A DNA stretch of 64,000 nucleotides from Bog-950 sp964631835 (GTDB taxonomy: Bacteria; Bacteroidota; Bacteroidia; Chitinophagales; LD1): contig CAZWAD010000019.1 of assembly GCA_964631835.1 (NCBI GenBank), positions 10,089-74,088 on the forward strand, written 5' to 3'. This document shows, piece after piece, positions 33,445 through 43,020 of the stretch; positions within the stretch are counted from its first letter, which is position 1, and each line of letters opens with the position of its first letter. Position numbers and translations under genes: made by a program. Below the pieces are notes generated by a model. The model worked only from the letters and a program-made list of their open reading frames with translations. It searched no databases and was not told the DNA's origin.

Positions 33445-36027
33445 ATGTGTAGATGTGTTGTAACATTTTTGACTTCCGTAAGTATCATTACAACAGGTTT
33501 ACAAAAAGCAGGTTTGAAAAAAATTCTTCAGCGGATTACCGGTGAGTCGTACTGGAAAGAGCGGCTCATTACCGGATTTATGGTTGCCGGTTACTTAGTT
33601 GGCAACGGTGTTGAACTGGCAATGGGTAAAGTAGCTGATGACCCAGCTGTCATCTGGATACTTGGAGTCTTAATTGGGACCTTAGTTATTTATTTCTCGG
33701 TAAGCAAGAATCCATCTGTTAAATCATACACCTCACCCGCATTCAAATTCTTCCTGCTCTACCTCAATTTCAACATTATCTACGCCTATTCAAAGAGCGT
33801 ACAGACTCCTGATGACGGAGGCGAGTTTTTCTACATGCTTTTCAGCTACATCTTGTTTGTTATTATCTGCTTCGCGCTCGATTCGCGCAAAGAACTTCTC
33901 CTTTTTACCATTGCTGAAGTAGTATTTTTCTCTGCTGCTGTTTATCTGAATTATGAATACAATCCAATGCTGCTGAACCCCATTCACATCTTTGCTTTCG
34001 GTATAGTGTTGTTTGGAAATTACATGGTGAACACACAGCGTATGATGTATTCACAGATTTCACTTGACAGCAGCGTTCAGTTTAAAGTTATCAGCGAGAA
34101 TGCCCGCGATGCACAACTTATTTTAAACAGCAAATTCAAATTCATTTATCTGAACCCGGTTGTGGGAATCCTCACCGGGTACAAAGTAAGCGAACTGCAA
34201 AAAAAAGACCTGAAGGATATAACCACTCCTGAAGATTACGAGCGTATTACTTCCATCTTAAAGCAAGTGGTTTCTCAAGTAGGCAACCGGGAACAGGTCG
34301 AATACCAAGTTCGTAATGCAGAAGGCGACCTGATTTGGGTGGAAAGTATTTTCAGTTCTTTTCTTCCGAAGGAAGACAGTCGAGATGTGTTCATATTTGC
34401 CGAAACCCGTGACATACGCCAGCGCAAGAAAATGGAGGAGGAACTTCTTCAACAAATGAAAGTGGAGGAAATGCTTATTAAGCACTCCAACCAGTTTATC
34501 AATTCCGAACGTACCGAAATTCTTCAGGGTATTGATGTGGCTCTTGGAGAATTTGGTAAAATGTTGAATTCCGATGGCGCACTAGTATATCGCACACAAG
34601 GAAAGCTGAACGATGAATTCCGTTCCACCAACCAGTGGTTTTCGGAACATGCTTCAGCCATAAGCCGCGATTTTAACTTGGTGGTAAAACTCAGTCCGCT
34701 GCTTGGTGATTTTCTGCGCTCGCTACGCGGAAGCAAATCTTCACACGGAAATTTTATTCCTGCACAAAAACTGGAAGAAGTAGAAATAATAACCAAAGCG
34801 ATTCCCTACAAATCATTTTACATTATTCCGCTTCAAAGTGGCAATGCAGTAATCGGACTGGTAGTTTTTGTCTTTGATGAAAATGCCGAGCAGCCCCAGC
34901 ATGGCTTTTTCGGTTTAATCGGTAATATGGTAGCAAGCGCGTTTACAAGGCTTAGAACTGAAATGCGCCTGCACGAAGAGCAGTTAACAAATGAGTTTAT
35001 TCTCCGTGCATTGCCCGACTGGCTTTACATTGTAAACAAAAATGGCGAATTTACCGGAAGCAACAGCTACTCTACCCTGCCTGCTTATATTCCCGACTAT
35101 AATCTGGCGGGAAAAACGTTCAACGATGTACTACCAGGTGAAACTTCCGAAATGTTCACCCGCTCCCTAAACGATGTTATTGAATCGGACCTTTCTTCGG
35201 CTTTTGAATTTGAGGATACTATCATCCACAAGAACCGGTTCTTCAAGGTAATTATAGCTCCGTTTAAAGCCAACGAGTACTTGGTTATTATCCGTGATAT
35301 AACAGATTTGAAAATGGCTCAGGCAGAGTTGGAACTAAAAGCCCGTAAACTGGCGTTATCTAATAAAGAGTTGGAAGAATTTGCCTACATCGTAAGCCAC
35401 GATATGAAACAGCCCATTCGAACTATTATTTCATACCTTACATTGCTGAAAAAGAAACACGGCAACGCACTAAACGAAGAAGCTTCGGAATTCCTAAACT
35501 TCAGCATTGATGGAGCTAACAAAATGAGCGACCTCATCCGCGATATTCTTCAGTATTCTAAACTGGAGCAGGATATTAAAGTAACACCGGATGTAAGCCT
35601 TGAAAAAATTGTTGGCAAAGTGCTTGCCGGCCTCCATGAAACCATTACCACCAACCATGCGGAAATAACTTACGACAAGCTGCCGGTAATCAGAGGCAAC
35701 GAAACTATGCTTACCGAACTTTTCCAAAATCTGATAGAAAACGGGATTAAGTACAACCTCAGCGAAAAGAAAACTGTGCAAATCAATGTATCGCCCAACG
35801 GTACGCACTGGAAATTTAAAATCTCGGACAACGGTATAGGCTTTGAACAGCAATATGCTGATCAGATTTTTAAGATATTCAAGCGGTTACACAGCGATGG
35901 CGAGTTCCAGGGAACCGGTATCGGCTTAAGCATTTGCCAAAAAGTGGTAGAAAAACATGGGGGCAAAATATGGGCTGAATCAGAAAAAGGCAAAGGCAGC
36001 TCATTCCATTTTACATTGCCGAAATAA
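33445..36027 (+). CDS. Membrane-bound PAS sensor histidine kinase
   Basis: Up to 860 residues. About six hydrophobic segments lie between residues 40 and 200 (ITGFMVAGYLVGNGVELAMG, WILGVLIGTLVIYFSVS, YMLFSYILFVIICFAL). A PAS domain (residues ~212-325, LILNSKFKFIYLNPVVGILT) with PAC, a GAF-like stretch (~345-495), a second PAS-like domain (~505-630), HisKA with His652 in VSHDMKQP, and HATPase_c (DNGIGFEQQYADQIFK, GTGIGLSICQKVVEKHGGKI) follow. It autophosphorylates on His652 and signals to an unknown regulator. The start is uncertain: ATG 33445 gives a poor N-terminus, and a TTG at LKKILQRITGESYW is possible. No regulator gene is adjacent. Confidence 0.9.
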   Translation: MCRCVVTFLTSVSIITTGLQKAGLKKILQRITGESYWKERLITGFMVAGYLVGNGVELAMGKVADDPAVIWILGVLIGTLVIYFSVSKNPSVKSYTSPAFKFFLLYLNFNIIYAYSKSVQTPDDGGEFFYMLFSYILFVIICFALDSRKELLLFTIAEVVFFSAAVYLNYEYNPMLLNPIHIFAFGIVLFGNYMVNTQRMMYSQISLDSSVQFKVISENARDAQLILNSKFKFIYLNPVVGILTGYKVSELQKKDLKDITTPEDYERITSILKQVVSQVGNREQVEYQVRNAEGDLIWVESIFSSFLPKEDSRDVFIFAETRDIRQRKKMEEELLQQMKVEEMLIKHSNQFINSERTEILQGIDVALGEFGKMLNSDGALVYRTQGKLNDEFRSTNQWFSEHASAISRDFNLVVKLSPLLGDFLRSLRGSKSSHGNFIPAQKLEEVEIITKAIPYKSFYIIPLQSGNAVIGLVVFVFDENAEQPQHGFFGLIGNMVASAFTRLRTEMRLHEEQLTNEFILRALPDWLYIVNKNGEFTGSNSYSTLPAYIPDYNLAGKTFNDVLPGETSEMFTRSLNDVIESDLSSAFEFEDTIIHKNRFFKVIIAPFKANEYLVIIRDITDLKMAQAELELKARKLALSNKELEEFAYIVSHDMKQPIRTIISYLTLLKKKHGNALNEEASEFLNFSIDGANKMSDLIRDILQYSKLEQDIKVTPDVSLEKIVGKVLAGLHETITTNHAEITYDKLPVIRGNETMLTELFQNLIENGIKYNLSEKKTVQINVSPNGTHWKFKISDNGIGFEQQYADQIFKIFKRLHSDGEFQGTGIGLSICQKVVEKHGGKIWAESEKGKGSSFHFTLPK

Positions 36028-36036
36028 CAGAAAGAA

Positions 36037-36055
36037 GCAAATTACAGTAATTTGC
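36037..36055 (+). terminator. Possible terminator of the histidine-kinase gene
   Basis: GCAAATTAC-A-GTAATTTGC, a nearly perfect palindrome 9 bases after the stop codon, followed by ATTCTT. The AT-rich stem and weak T-tail make it only a candidate. The 240 bases that follow hold nothing recognisable. Confidence 0.4.
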
Positions 36056-36294
36056 ATTCTTCAACCGGGAGTTTGAGTGAAATACTTCGCTTTCAGCTAA
36101 GGAAACTCGTTAGTTTAAAACTGATGATAATCTTGAAATAAAATCTTCACCCTGATTATTGAAAGATTTACTTACTAAACCGAAGGTTTTAAGAAAATTT
36201 CTTTTGGATCTTTTGCAACAAAGGAAATTTGGATGGAAGTTTACTGCCCGCAGGATTTCAGAAACATTGATTTCTCAATCTCTCTAAAAACATA

Positions 36295-36324
36295 GAGGGT
36301 TGTTTACATTGGTAAACAACCCTC
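36295..36324 (-). terminator. Terminator of the T9SS adhesin gene
   Basis: Perfect 13-bp stem GAGGGTTGTTTAC / GTAAACAACCCTC with a 4-base loop, 35 bases past the minus-strand stop at 36360, followed on that strand by TATGTTTTT. Confidence 0.85.
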
Positions 36325-36359
36325 ATCACCATCACCCAACATTATTATTACACCACATG

Positions 36360-39300
36360 TTACATTTTGGTGAATTTCTTCACCACGTTGACATTATTAT
36401 TGTACAACCTGATAAAATAATTACCGCTGTACAATCCGATTAACGGAATATCCATCAATACATCAGTAAGGCGGTAGTTTGCCACTGTCTGCCCGATTGC
36501 ATTCGTAACATCCACATAAATTACTTCATCAAGTGAGCGGGAACTCAGCAAGGTAATATGGTCAGTTGCAGGATTCGGATAGATATTAAATTTCAAATCT
36601 GTTGAAAGTATTTCAGGTAATTCAGTAGTTGTATTTTCATTAAATACAGCAAACGGGCTTAATGAAGTAATGTTGTTTCTCTGTAAGCTGAACATTCCTC
36701 CCGTATGCGCAGTTGCTGAAGTTGTTGCTGTTGCATCCCAACTGCCCGAAGTATAATGAGAAATATAAGCAGCCGCCCGGTTGAACGCGTTCACCTCCAT
36801 ACTACCCGACCACATTACCTCCATGTTCAGGTTCAGGTTGGCGATTATGTTGGAAGATATATGCCAGGTAGCATCAACCAACGGTTGATTCGCTGATATA
36901 TCAGATCCTCCGGTTCCCTGAGCGTATACGTTCCCGTTAACACCTGCGTTAACCTGTCCGCTTGCTGAACCATAATTCAATTGAATATTAACAGGGGCAA
37001 AATTAACCGGTGTACCTATCGGAAATTGAGTTGAACTGCCAGCACTAGCTGACAACTGCATTCCGAGATAACCATTCATTCCTGTAATAACATACGAACT
37101 GCTTCCCGCTCCTGTTATGGAACCACCGGATGCTATTTCAATACCATAGTTTCCTATATCAATACTGCCGCCCATGAAATTCAGAGTTCCGTTCACGGTT
37201 AAATCCGAACCGAGCATGACTGAACCGCCTGAGCCTCCGATATTGATATTGAAATTATTAACTGTATTTCCTCCTGTGGCAAAACTGATAGAGCCGGAAG
37301 GGGAAAGTACGCTGCTGATTGTAATGCTTGACGAACCGGTTGATGAAACATTTCCGCTGCCTCCGGCCATAATGTTTCCTGAAATACTCAGGTTATAACC
37401 ATTAAGAACAAGTGTTCCGCTTTGAAGGCTCAATGTTTCGGTAACTGCTAAATCGGCACCAAGAGTTACAGTATTCCCACTTCCGGTATTTATCACCAAA
37501 GTACCGATGACACCACCCGTTATAGAAATAGGTGTTATAATTGTGCCACCGGTATTGATGATTAGGCCGGAGCCTGTGTTGGCAGTGAAGGAACCGGACC
37601 CGCTTATTGTGCCGCCAACTGTCAGTGATTGTCCGTTTATGTTAAGGTTGCTTCCGCCTGTAAAAGTTAATGCTCCCGAAACAGTAAGATTAGAGCCCAG
37701 TGCAACAGAATTTCCTGAGCCCACGTTTATTGTAAAATTATTTACAACCTGTCCGCCTGAGGCAAAAGTAATTCCGCCCGAAATACCACCCGGGGTGTTG
37801 ATTGTAATATTTGATGAGGCGTTACTGCTCAAAGTTCCGGAACCTGTAACATTGCCATTGATGGTAATTCCTCCCCCAGGGAAATTAAGGGTTCCGTTGG
37901 TTAGCGCTAAGGTCCCGCTAATTGAGAAACTGCCTCCGGTTTGAACCTGGCTGCCCGATCCCACATTTATAGTAAAATTATTGACAGCATTTCCATTTCC
38001 GCTAAAATTCAGTATACCTGAAATTCCGCCCGAAGCGTTAACTGAGATATTTGAAGAAGCTGTTGATGAAATACTTCCACTTCCCGTTGCTGAAATATCA
38101 CCGGTTGTGGTTATTGTCAGATTATAACCATTCAAAATCAAGGTTCCGCTCTGAAGAGTTAAAACACCCGAAACAACAAGGTCACTTCCGAGGGTAACAG
38201 TGTTTCCGTTTCCAACATTAATGGTTAGGTTGCCAATGCTGATGCCTGTTAAAGAAAGGTCACCAGTAATTCCGCCTGAGGTATTTATTGCCAGACCCGA
38301 AGAAGAGTTAACGATGATAGAACCCGTACCGGTTATGTCACCGCCAACAGCAATACTTACTCCACTAATATTAAGGTTACTTCCGCCTGAAAGATTTAGT
38401 GTTCCTGATACAACAAGATTCGTTGCAAGCACAACAGAATTACCTGAACCAACGGCTATCGTCAGGTTATTGAGCGCCTGACTACCTACTGTAAAATTGA
38501 GTGAACCCGATAAACCCCCAGATGTAGTAACTATAAGATTAGAAGATGTACTAGCACTCAAAGAACCCGAACCCACAACATTTCCATTAATAGTAAGGTT
38601 GGCACCGCTGAAATTGAGGGTCCCGCTGGTAAGCTGAATTGCTCCGTTTACTGTTATGCTTCCGCCAATCTGAACCTGGTTGCCTGTTCCCACACTTACA
38701 CTGAAATTATTAACAATGTTGGCGCCTCCGCTAAAATTCAAAGTGCCTGAAATTCCTCCGTTGGCATTGATGTTAATATCTGCTCCTCCGATTGAAGATG
38801 AAATTGTTCCGCTTCCCGAGGAAGAAACATTCCCGGTAATGGTAAGGTCATTCCCATTCAACGCTAAAGTTCCGCTGGTTAAGCTCAAGTTACCATCAAC
38901 AAATAAATCGGTTGTAAGCGTAACGGTGTTTCCTGATGAAACATCAATAGTTACATTATTCAACCCAGAACCTGTTAATTCAACACCTGCATTTACAGAA
39001 CCGGATGTATAGATTACATTATATACTCCTGAAAATCCGACTGTGCCACCGTTTAGGGAAACTAAACCGCCTGATATAGTTATTGTACTATTATTACCCA
39101 CGTTCAAACTTCCGCCTGTTGCAATAGCTAAGGTTCCTGCTGTTAAGTTAAGAGCCTGGTTTACGATAATGTCGGCAGCAATCTGAACTGCTAATGCCGA
39201 AGTAGTTACTGTATTTGCTGTAAGCGTACCGGTAAATGCAACTACAGCGCCTGTACTGATTGTAACCGCTTCAACACTTATGGCTCCCGTTCCTGTTAAC

Positions 39301-39605
39301 GTTCCAAGGCTTGAAACAACAAGTGAGTAATTTGATACTCCTGATAACGAACCCTGAACATCCAAAGTAGCAAGCACTCCGCTAATGCTAACATTACCAT
39401 CCATGGCCACAGAAACTCCGCCAGGTATAACAACTACATCGGTGGTTAACGAGTTAGGCGGCACAGATCCACCCCAGGTAGCTGAGGAGCTCCAAGTGCC
39501 TGATGTTACCGCTGTAAAAGTTGCTCCGGAAACCGAAGCTACTATCAGTAAAAGTCCAACAACAAGTAAACTAATTTTTTTTGATAATCGTTTTATTGGT
39601 TTCAT
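36360..39605 (-). CDS. Large repetitive secreted protein with T9SS type A sorting domain
   Basis: 1081 residues from ATG 39605. Signal peptide MKPIKRLSKKISLLVVGLLL ending VSGA. The body (residues ~30-900) is low-complexity Gly/Ser/Asn/Thr with repeated words such as SGTLNFSGG, NNFTINVGSGN, LTVSGALTF and LILNGYNLTI; blocks of ~70-80 residues recur, the pattern of a parallel beta-helix like filamentous adhesins. A C-terminal module (YASGSAGSSTQFPIGT-like, then NIYPNPATDHITLLSSRSLD to YFIRLYNNNVNVVKKF) is a T9SS type A sorting domain. It is predicted to be exported and surface-attached, perhaps for adhesion. Exact repeats make it prone to recombination. Confidence 0.9.
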   Translation of the reverse strand: MKPIKRLSKKISLLVVGLLLIVASVSGATFTAVTSGTWSSSATWGGSVPPNSLTTDVVVIPGGVSVAMDGNVSISGVLATLDVQGSLSGVSNYSLVVSSLGTLTGTGAISVEAVTISTGAVVAFTGTLTANTVTTSALAVQIAADIIVNQALNLTAGTLAIATGGSLNVGNNSTITISGGLVSLNGGTVGFSGVYNVIYTSGSVNAGVELTGSGLNNVTIDVSSGNTVTLTTDLFVDGNLSLTSGTLALNGNDLTITGNVSSSGSGTISSSIGGADININANGGISGTLNFSGGANIVNNFSVSVGTGNQVQIGGSITVNGAIQLTSGTLNFSGANLTINGNVVGSGSLSASTSSNLIVTTSGGLSGSLNFTVGSQALNNLTIAVGSGNSVVLATNLVVSGTLNLSGGSNLNISGVSIAVGGDITGTGSIIVNSSSGLAINTSGGITGDLSLTGISIGNLTINVGNGNTVTLGSDLVVSGVLTLQSGTLILNGYNLTITTTGDISATGSGSISSTASSNISVNASGGISGILNFSGNGNAVNNFTINVGSGSQVQTGGSFSISGTLALTNGTLNFPGGGITINGNVTGSGTLSSNASSNITINTPGGISGGITFASGGQVVNNFTINVGSGNSVALGSNLTVSGALTFTGGSNLNINGQSLTVGGTISGSGSFTANTGSGLIINTGGTIITPISITGGVIGTLVINTGSGNTVTLGADLAVTETLSLQSGTLVLNGYNLSISGNIMAGGSGNVSSTGSSSITISSVLSPSGSISFATGGNTVNNFNINIGGSGGSVMLGSDLTVNGTLNFMGGSIDIGNYGIEIASGGSITGAGSSSYVITGMNGYLGMQLSASAGSSTQFPIGTPVNFAPVNIQLNYGSASGQVNAGVNGNVYAQGTGGSDISANQPLVDATWHISSNIIANLNLNMEVMWSGSMEVNAFNRAAAYISHYTSGSWDATATTSATAHTGGMFSLQRNNITSLSPFAVFNENTTTELPEILSTDLKFNIYPNPATDHITLLSSRSLDEVIYVDVTNAIGQTVANYRLTDVLMDIPLIGLYSGNYFIRLYNNNVNVVKKFTKM

Positions 39606-39658
39606 ACAATTGATTTTGGTTAGATAATACATATTAAGTAAACTCTTTTTGCTCCATT

Positions 39659-40072
39659 TTATGATAGTTGAATTTCAGGTAACAAACCCATTTGACGGAG
39701 CATGTCAGCTCCATCCCACAGGAATGTTGCCTTTATAATTTTCCCATCTTTTAATTCCAGGAAAGAAGTGCCGTTCACTTCCAGTCGTTTTCCTGTAGGC
39801 GGAATACGATTATAGCTTCCTTTATGTGTGCCGTTACCCACCCATAGTATAGACACCTTATTATCCTGTTCAACAGTTTCTTTCAGTTCGAAATGTAAAT
39901 CGGGAAAAGCAGAAAAGAACCGCTGCGCCATCTCTTCAAACGAATGCCGGTCGGTATAAGAGTAATCCTCACTTATAACTTCGCTCCCGAAGTTATCACC
40001 GTAAAAAGCAAGCAGCTTTTTAATATCGTGCTGGTTCCATGCTTCTAGCCATTTACTTGAGAAGTTACTCAT
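39659..40072 (-). CDS. SnoaL/NTF2-like protein (ester-cyclase-like)
   Basis: 137 residues. The NTF2-like cone fold is suggested by WLEAWNQHDIKKLLAFYGDN, the SFEEMAQRFFSAFPDLHFEL block and GTHKGSYNRIPPTGKRLEVN with the closing FLWDGADMLRQMGLLPE, which together are typical of the SnoaL-like polyketide-cyclase/ester-cyclase group. Such proteins are often small stand-alone enzymes or binding proteins with diverse ligands. No active-site assignment is possible. It is 116 bp downstream of the STAND ATPase gene in the same direction. Confidence 0.85.
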   Translation of the reverse strand: MSNFSSKWLEAWNQHDIKKLLAFYGDNFGSEVISEDYSYTDRHSFEEMAQRFFSAFPDLHFELKETVEQDNKVSILWVGNGTHKGSYNRIPPTGKRLEVNGTSFLELKDGKIIKATFLWDGADMLRQMGLLPEIQLS

Positions 40073-40188
40073 GGCATATGAATATTAGAGGTTGTAAATT
40101 TTTCACAACACAATAATCGTTCGAAACCTTGTTCGCTCACAAGGTCAATTACTGCTCACTTTTTGCTCATTTTGTTAAAATCTCATCT

Positions 40189-42270
40189 TCAAACCGAAGT
40201 TTCCTGTCTCCACAGAATTTCTGAAACAAGGGTAACTGCCTTTTTCAGTTGTCTGCGGTACGTAGAGAACGGAAGCGAAAGGAACTCAGCAGTTTGTTCC
40301 TGTGAGCCAACAGGGTTTATAAAAGTGCGGTAAAGAATACGGTGTGCTTTCTCATATCGGGGTGACTGTTCAATTTTTTTAATGGCTTCATCAAGTTTTT
40401 CCCGGAGTACGACCGCACATTCGCCATTTTGGAGATTTGTTCCTGCAGCGGTTACTACAAACCGTGAGCGGGTAAGCGGGTTATCTTCTAATCTTTTTTC
40501 GCGGTGGTAGTCTTTGAGGGCACTATAAATGCTGTCGTAGAACTCAGTTTCGTTCAGGATGGTTATCTGTAATTTTCTTTCCGCCAATTCCGCTTCCGGG
40601 GCGCTTGAAACTTCGCCCTCACCCAGAAGCTTTATCCATGCCACAGGGGGAGTTATTCTCCAGTCGTTCATGTAGAAACCGTGTGTATTTTTTTCGATTA
40701 CATGCTTAAGCTCAGGTACGGGCTTTAGGTTCAAATAACTTAAAAAATCGTTCCAGAATTCAGGCTCGGCAACATGGAATAAATGCACGGCAAGACCGGG
40801 TGTCATAAGGTAATATTGGATAACATGGAGAAAGATGGAAGACTGGAGCTCCGAAACCTTCTGGTAATTTTCAGAAGACATCCAGAAACGAAAAACAGTA
40901 CACACTTCTCCCTTCCGTAAGTGGAATTTTTGATTTGCATACGCCAAAACGCGGCTCATTACTTCATCTCTTAATTTTTCCTTTTCGGACAATTCGTTGA
41001 TGTTGATTCGCATCAAAAAACCGCACTGTGGGTTTTCAATTGTTCTCCAAACCCACACACGCGCGGCAGGATGATTGACCCAAAACTTAAACGCATTACT
41101 TGATTCATCACCTTCAAATTTTTCAACTATTTGTAAAAGCGGTTTAATATCCTCCTTTTTTAAAAAATCAACTTTGTAATGTTTATTTTCTTGCCATCGG
41201 TAGAAAGGTCTTACTACCGGGTGATTCCGGTGCAGATAATTTAGTTTAATTAAATATTTGCGCTGTTCTTCTCCAGTGGCATTTTGCAGTTGGCTGATGT
41301 AGTATGCTTTTATCTTCCGGTACAGATGTTTGAACCAGTCAGGATTTCTCCACTTTAAATCAGCCACAAAAGTTTCGCGTGCCAGGTCGTGGGGATATAA
41401 TCCCCAATTACCCGAATCAATAAAAGAAAGGCTCCTCAGCCATTCAAAGAGTCCGCTGGCATCTTCCAGCTCCATTGCTGAAGCAAGAAGCGATTCGGTG
41501 GTAATAGAGGCCATAGCGCAAATTTCAAGCGCTGTTTTGTGCGCGGGCGATGGTGCTTTAAGCAAAAAATTATCAAGCAGTGTTTGGACGATGTCCGGTG
41601 ATTCATCTGGTGAAAAATTCCTCTTCGGGTTTTGAACTATGGTATCAGCCACAAGTGAAAGCGCTAGGGGATGCCCGTGAGTAAAGTCAAGAATTTTCTC
41701 GTGTTGTGCTGAAGGTATTTTTCGTTTTTGCAAGTAAGACATACTCTCCTCGGAAGTAAAATTCTGTATTGGAAATATCCGGACTATGTTTTTCCATGCG
41801 GGTTCATCTGTCCAACGGGGCGAAGGACCATTTCTGCCTGAAAAAACGGTAAGCACATTTTCAGGGAACTGCGGCAAAAGTTCAACATTCACCCACTCGT
41901 CAAGGGATTCAATCTTTTCGTAGTTGTCAACAAAAAAAACAAATGTTTTTCGCTTTTGCTCAAGCAAATCAAGCATTTCAGGAAAACCGGGAATGCTCAT
42001 GTGCTTCAGCAATGCTTCAAGAAAACCGGCAGAAGTAGGAATAATTTCGCTGCAATTGAGCTGGATGTATTCGTTATGGTTTTTGCAGCATAACTCTACA
42101 AACTCATTGAGCAAAGTGGTTTTGCCTTGTCCCGCAGGCCCGTAAATAAAAACCACATGCTCTGATAATTCCTTTCCTTCCAAAATTTTCCCGAACTCTG
42201 TTATTTCCTTTTCGCGCCCGGTGAAAAAATATCTTCGGGTGCGTGACAGTATTTCTCCAATTCGTGCCAT
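40189..42270 (-). CDS. STAND-type ATPase with C-terminal helix-turn-helix
   Basis: 693 residues from ATG 42270 (an upstream ATG at 42291 adds 7). The N-terminal P-loop domain has Walker A GPAGQGKTT (about 44-52), Walker B-like FVFFVDNYEKIE, the sensor segment VFSGRNGPSPRW and a winged-helix region with HGHPLALSLVADTI, the layout of STAND NTPases (MalT/NB-ARC/AAA_16). The middle ~350 residues are helical with a GNAT-like feel (GFLMRININELSEKEKLRD) but unassigned. The last ~40 residues (SQEQTAEFLSLPFSTYRRQL) look like a sigma-region-4/LuxR-type helix-turn-helix. So it is probably a signal-responsive transcription regulator; an immune STAND role is less likely. Confidence 0.75.
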   Translation of the reverse strand: MARIGEILSRTRRYFFTGREKEITEFGKILEGKELSEHVVFIYGPAGQGKTTLLNEFVELCCKNHNEYIQLNCSEIIPTSAGFLEALLKHMSIPGFPEMLDLLEQKRKTFVFFVDNYEKIESLDEWVNVELLPQFPENVLTVFSGRNGPSPRWTDEPAWKNIVRIFPIQNFTSEESMSYLQKRKIPSAQHEKILDFTHGHPLALSLVADTIVQNPKRNFSPDESPDIVQTLLDNFLLKAPSPAHKTALEICAMASITTESLLASAMELEDASGLFEWLRSLSFIDSGNWGLYPHDLARETFVADLKWRNPDWFKHLYRKIKAYYISQLQNATGEEQRKYLIKLNYLHRNHPVVRPFYRWQENKHYKVDFLKKEDIKPLLQIVEKFEGDESSNAFKFWVNHPAARVWVWRTIENPQCGFLMRININELSEKEKLRDEVMSRVLAYANQKFHLRKGEVCTVFRFWMSSENYQKVSELQSSIFLHVIQYYLMTPGLAVHLFHVAEPEFWNDFLSYLNLKPVPELKHVIEKNTHGFYMNDWRITPPVAWIKLLGEGEVSSAPEAELAERKLQITILNETEFYDSIYSALKDYHREKRLEDNPLTRSRFVVTAAGTNLQNGECAVVLREKLDEAIKKIEQSPRYEKAHRILYRTFINPVGSQEQTAEFLSLPFSTYRRQLKKAVTLVSEILWRQETSV

Positions 42271-42506
42271 ATATGTTGGGTAAACCACCAAGCAGCAACC
42301 CTATTCTGCTTGAAAATAAAGTTTCCGTATCCGTTTTCATTTCACTTTTCATGGCGCAAGAGGGCTGTTTATAGATTCAACGCCATACATAAAATCTTAG
42401 TATCAGAAATATATAGGAAGTGAAAAAAAACCATCTGGAATTCTTAAATCAATGGATGAAATTAACGCAAAGGCTGCTTAAACCGGTGAAAAGAAATAAA
42501 CCTGAG

Positions 42507-42540
42507 TTGGTGTACGTTTAATCAAAGTCGAGTAACTTTG
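42507..42540 (+). promoter_or_regulatory. Putative promoter of the two-component cluster
   Basis: TAACTTTG (42533-42540) is a full TAnnTTTG match; a weak -33 candidate TTGG lies at 42507-42510 (22-base spacer). The response-regulator ATG is at 42584. Confidence 0.45.
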
Positions 42541-42583
42541 AACAAACTGAAGCAGATGTTTTAAAACGAAATGAACTAATTCC

Positions 42584-43000
42584 ATGAAAAAACTTGAGGA
42601 CATTTTGTTAATTGATGATAACGAAGCCGATAACGAATATCACGAAACGCTGATAAAAAAGGCTGAAATTGCATCTGCGGTAAAAAGTATTTCTGACAGC
42701 GCAGAGGCATTCATGTATCTTGAGGACTGCTTGAAAAAAGGTAAGAACCCCGAGCTTATTTTCCTGGATATTTTAATGCCTCACCTTGATGGATTTGAAA
42801 TGGTTGATAAGTATAAAGAAGCACTCTTGCACGAAAATTACCCCCTGAAAAATATAAAGGTGTTTATTCTCAGCGGGGGTTACGACCCGGAAATGGAATT
42901 TTATTTAAACAGTGGAAATTATCACGACCTCATCATTGGCTATCGCCAAAAGCCCCTTACTGTTGAAATGTTGCATGAAATTGTAAATAAATATTTCTAA
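42584..43000 (+). CDS. Single-domain response regulator (Rcp1-like)
   Basis: 138 residues forming only a receiver domain: acidic pocket in LLIDDNEADNEYH, phosphoacceptor Asp62 in LIFLDILMPHLDG, Ser/Thr position in FILSGG and the conserved Lys in YRQKPL. There is no output domain, as in Rcp1/CheY-type regulators that pass phosphate between proteins. It lies 20 bp before a PAS-HAMP histidine kinase, and a paralogous receiver gene follows that kinase, so the three genes form one signalling unit. Confidence 0.93.
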   Translation: MKKLEDILLIDDNEADNEYHETLIKKAEIASAVKSISDSAEAFMYLEDCLKKGKNPELIFLDILMPHLDGFEMVDKYKEALLHENYPLKNIKVFILSGGYDPEMEFYLNSGNYHDLIIGYRQKPLTVEMLHEIVNKYF

Positions 43001-43020
43001 AATTTGGTTCGGGTTCAGTT

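Noticed and set aside
40189..42270. Antiviral STAND (Avs-like) defence gene
   Set aside because: The C-terminal helix-turn-helix and lack of an effector domain or neighbouring defence genes fit a transcription regulator better.
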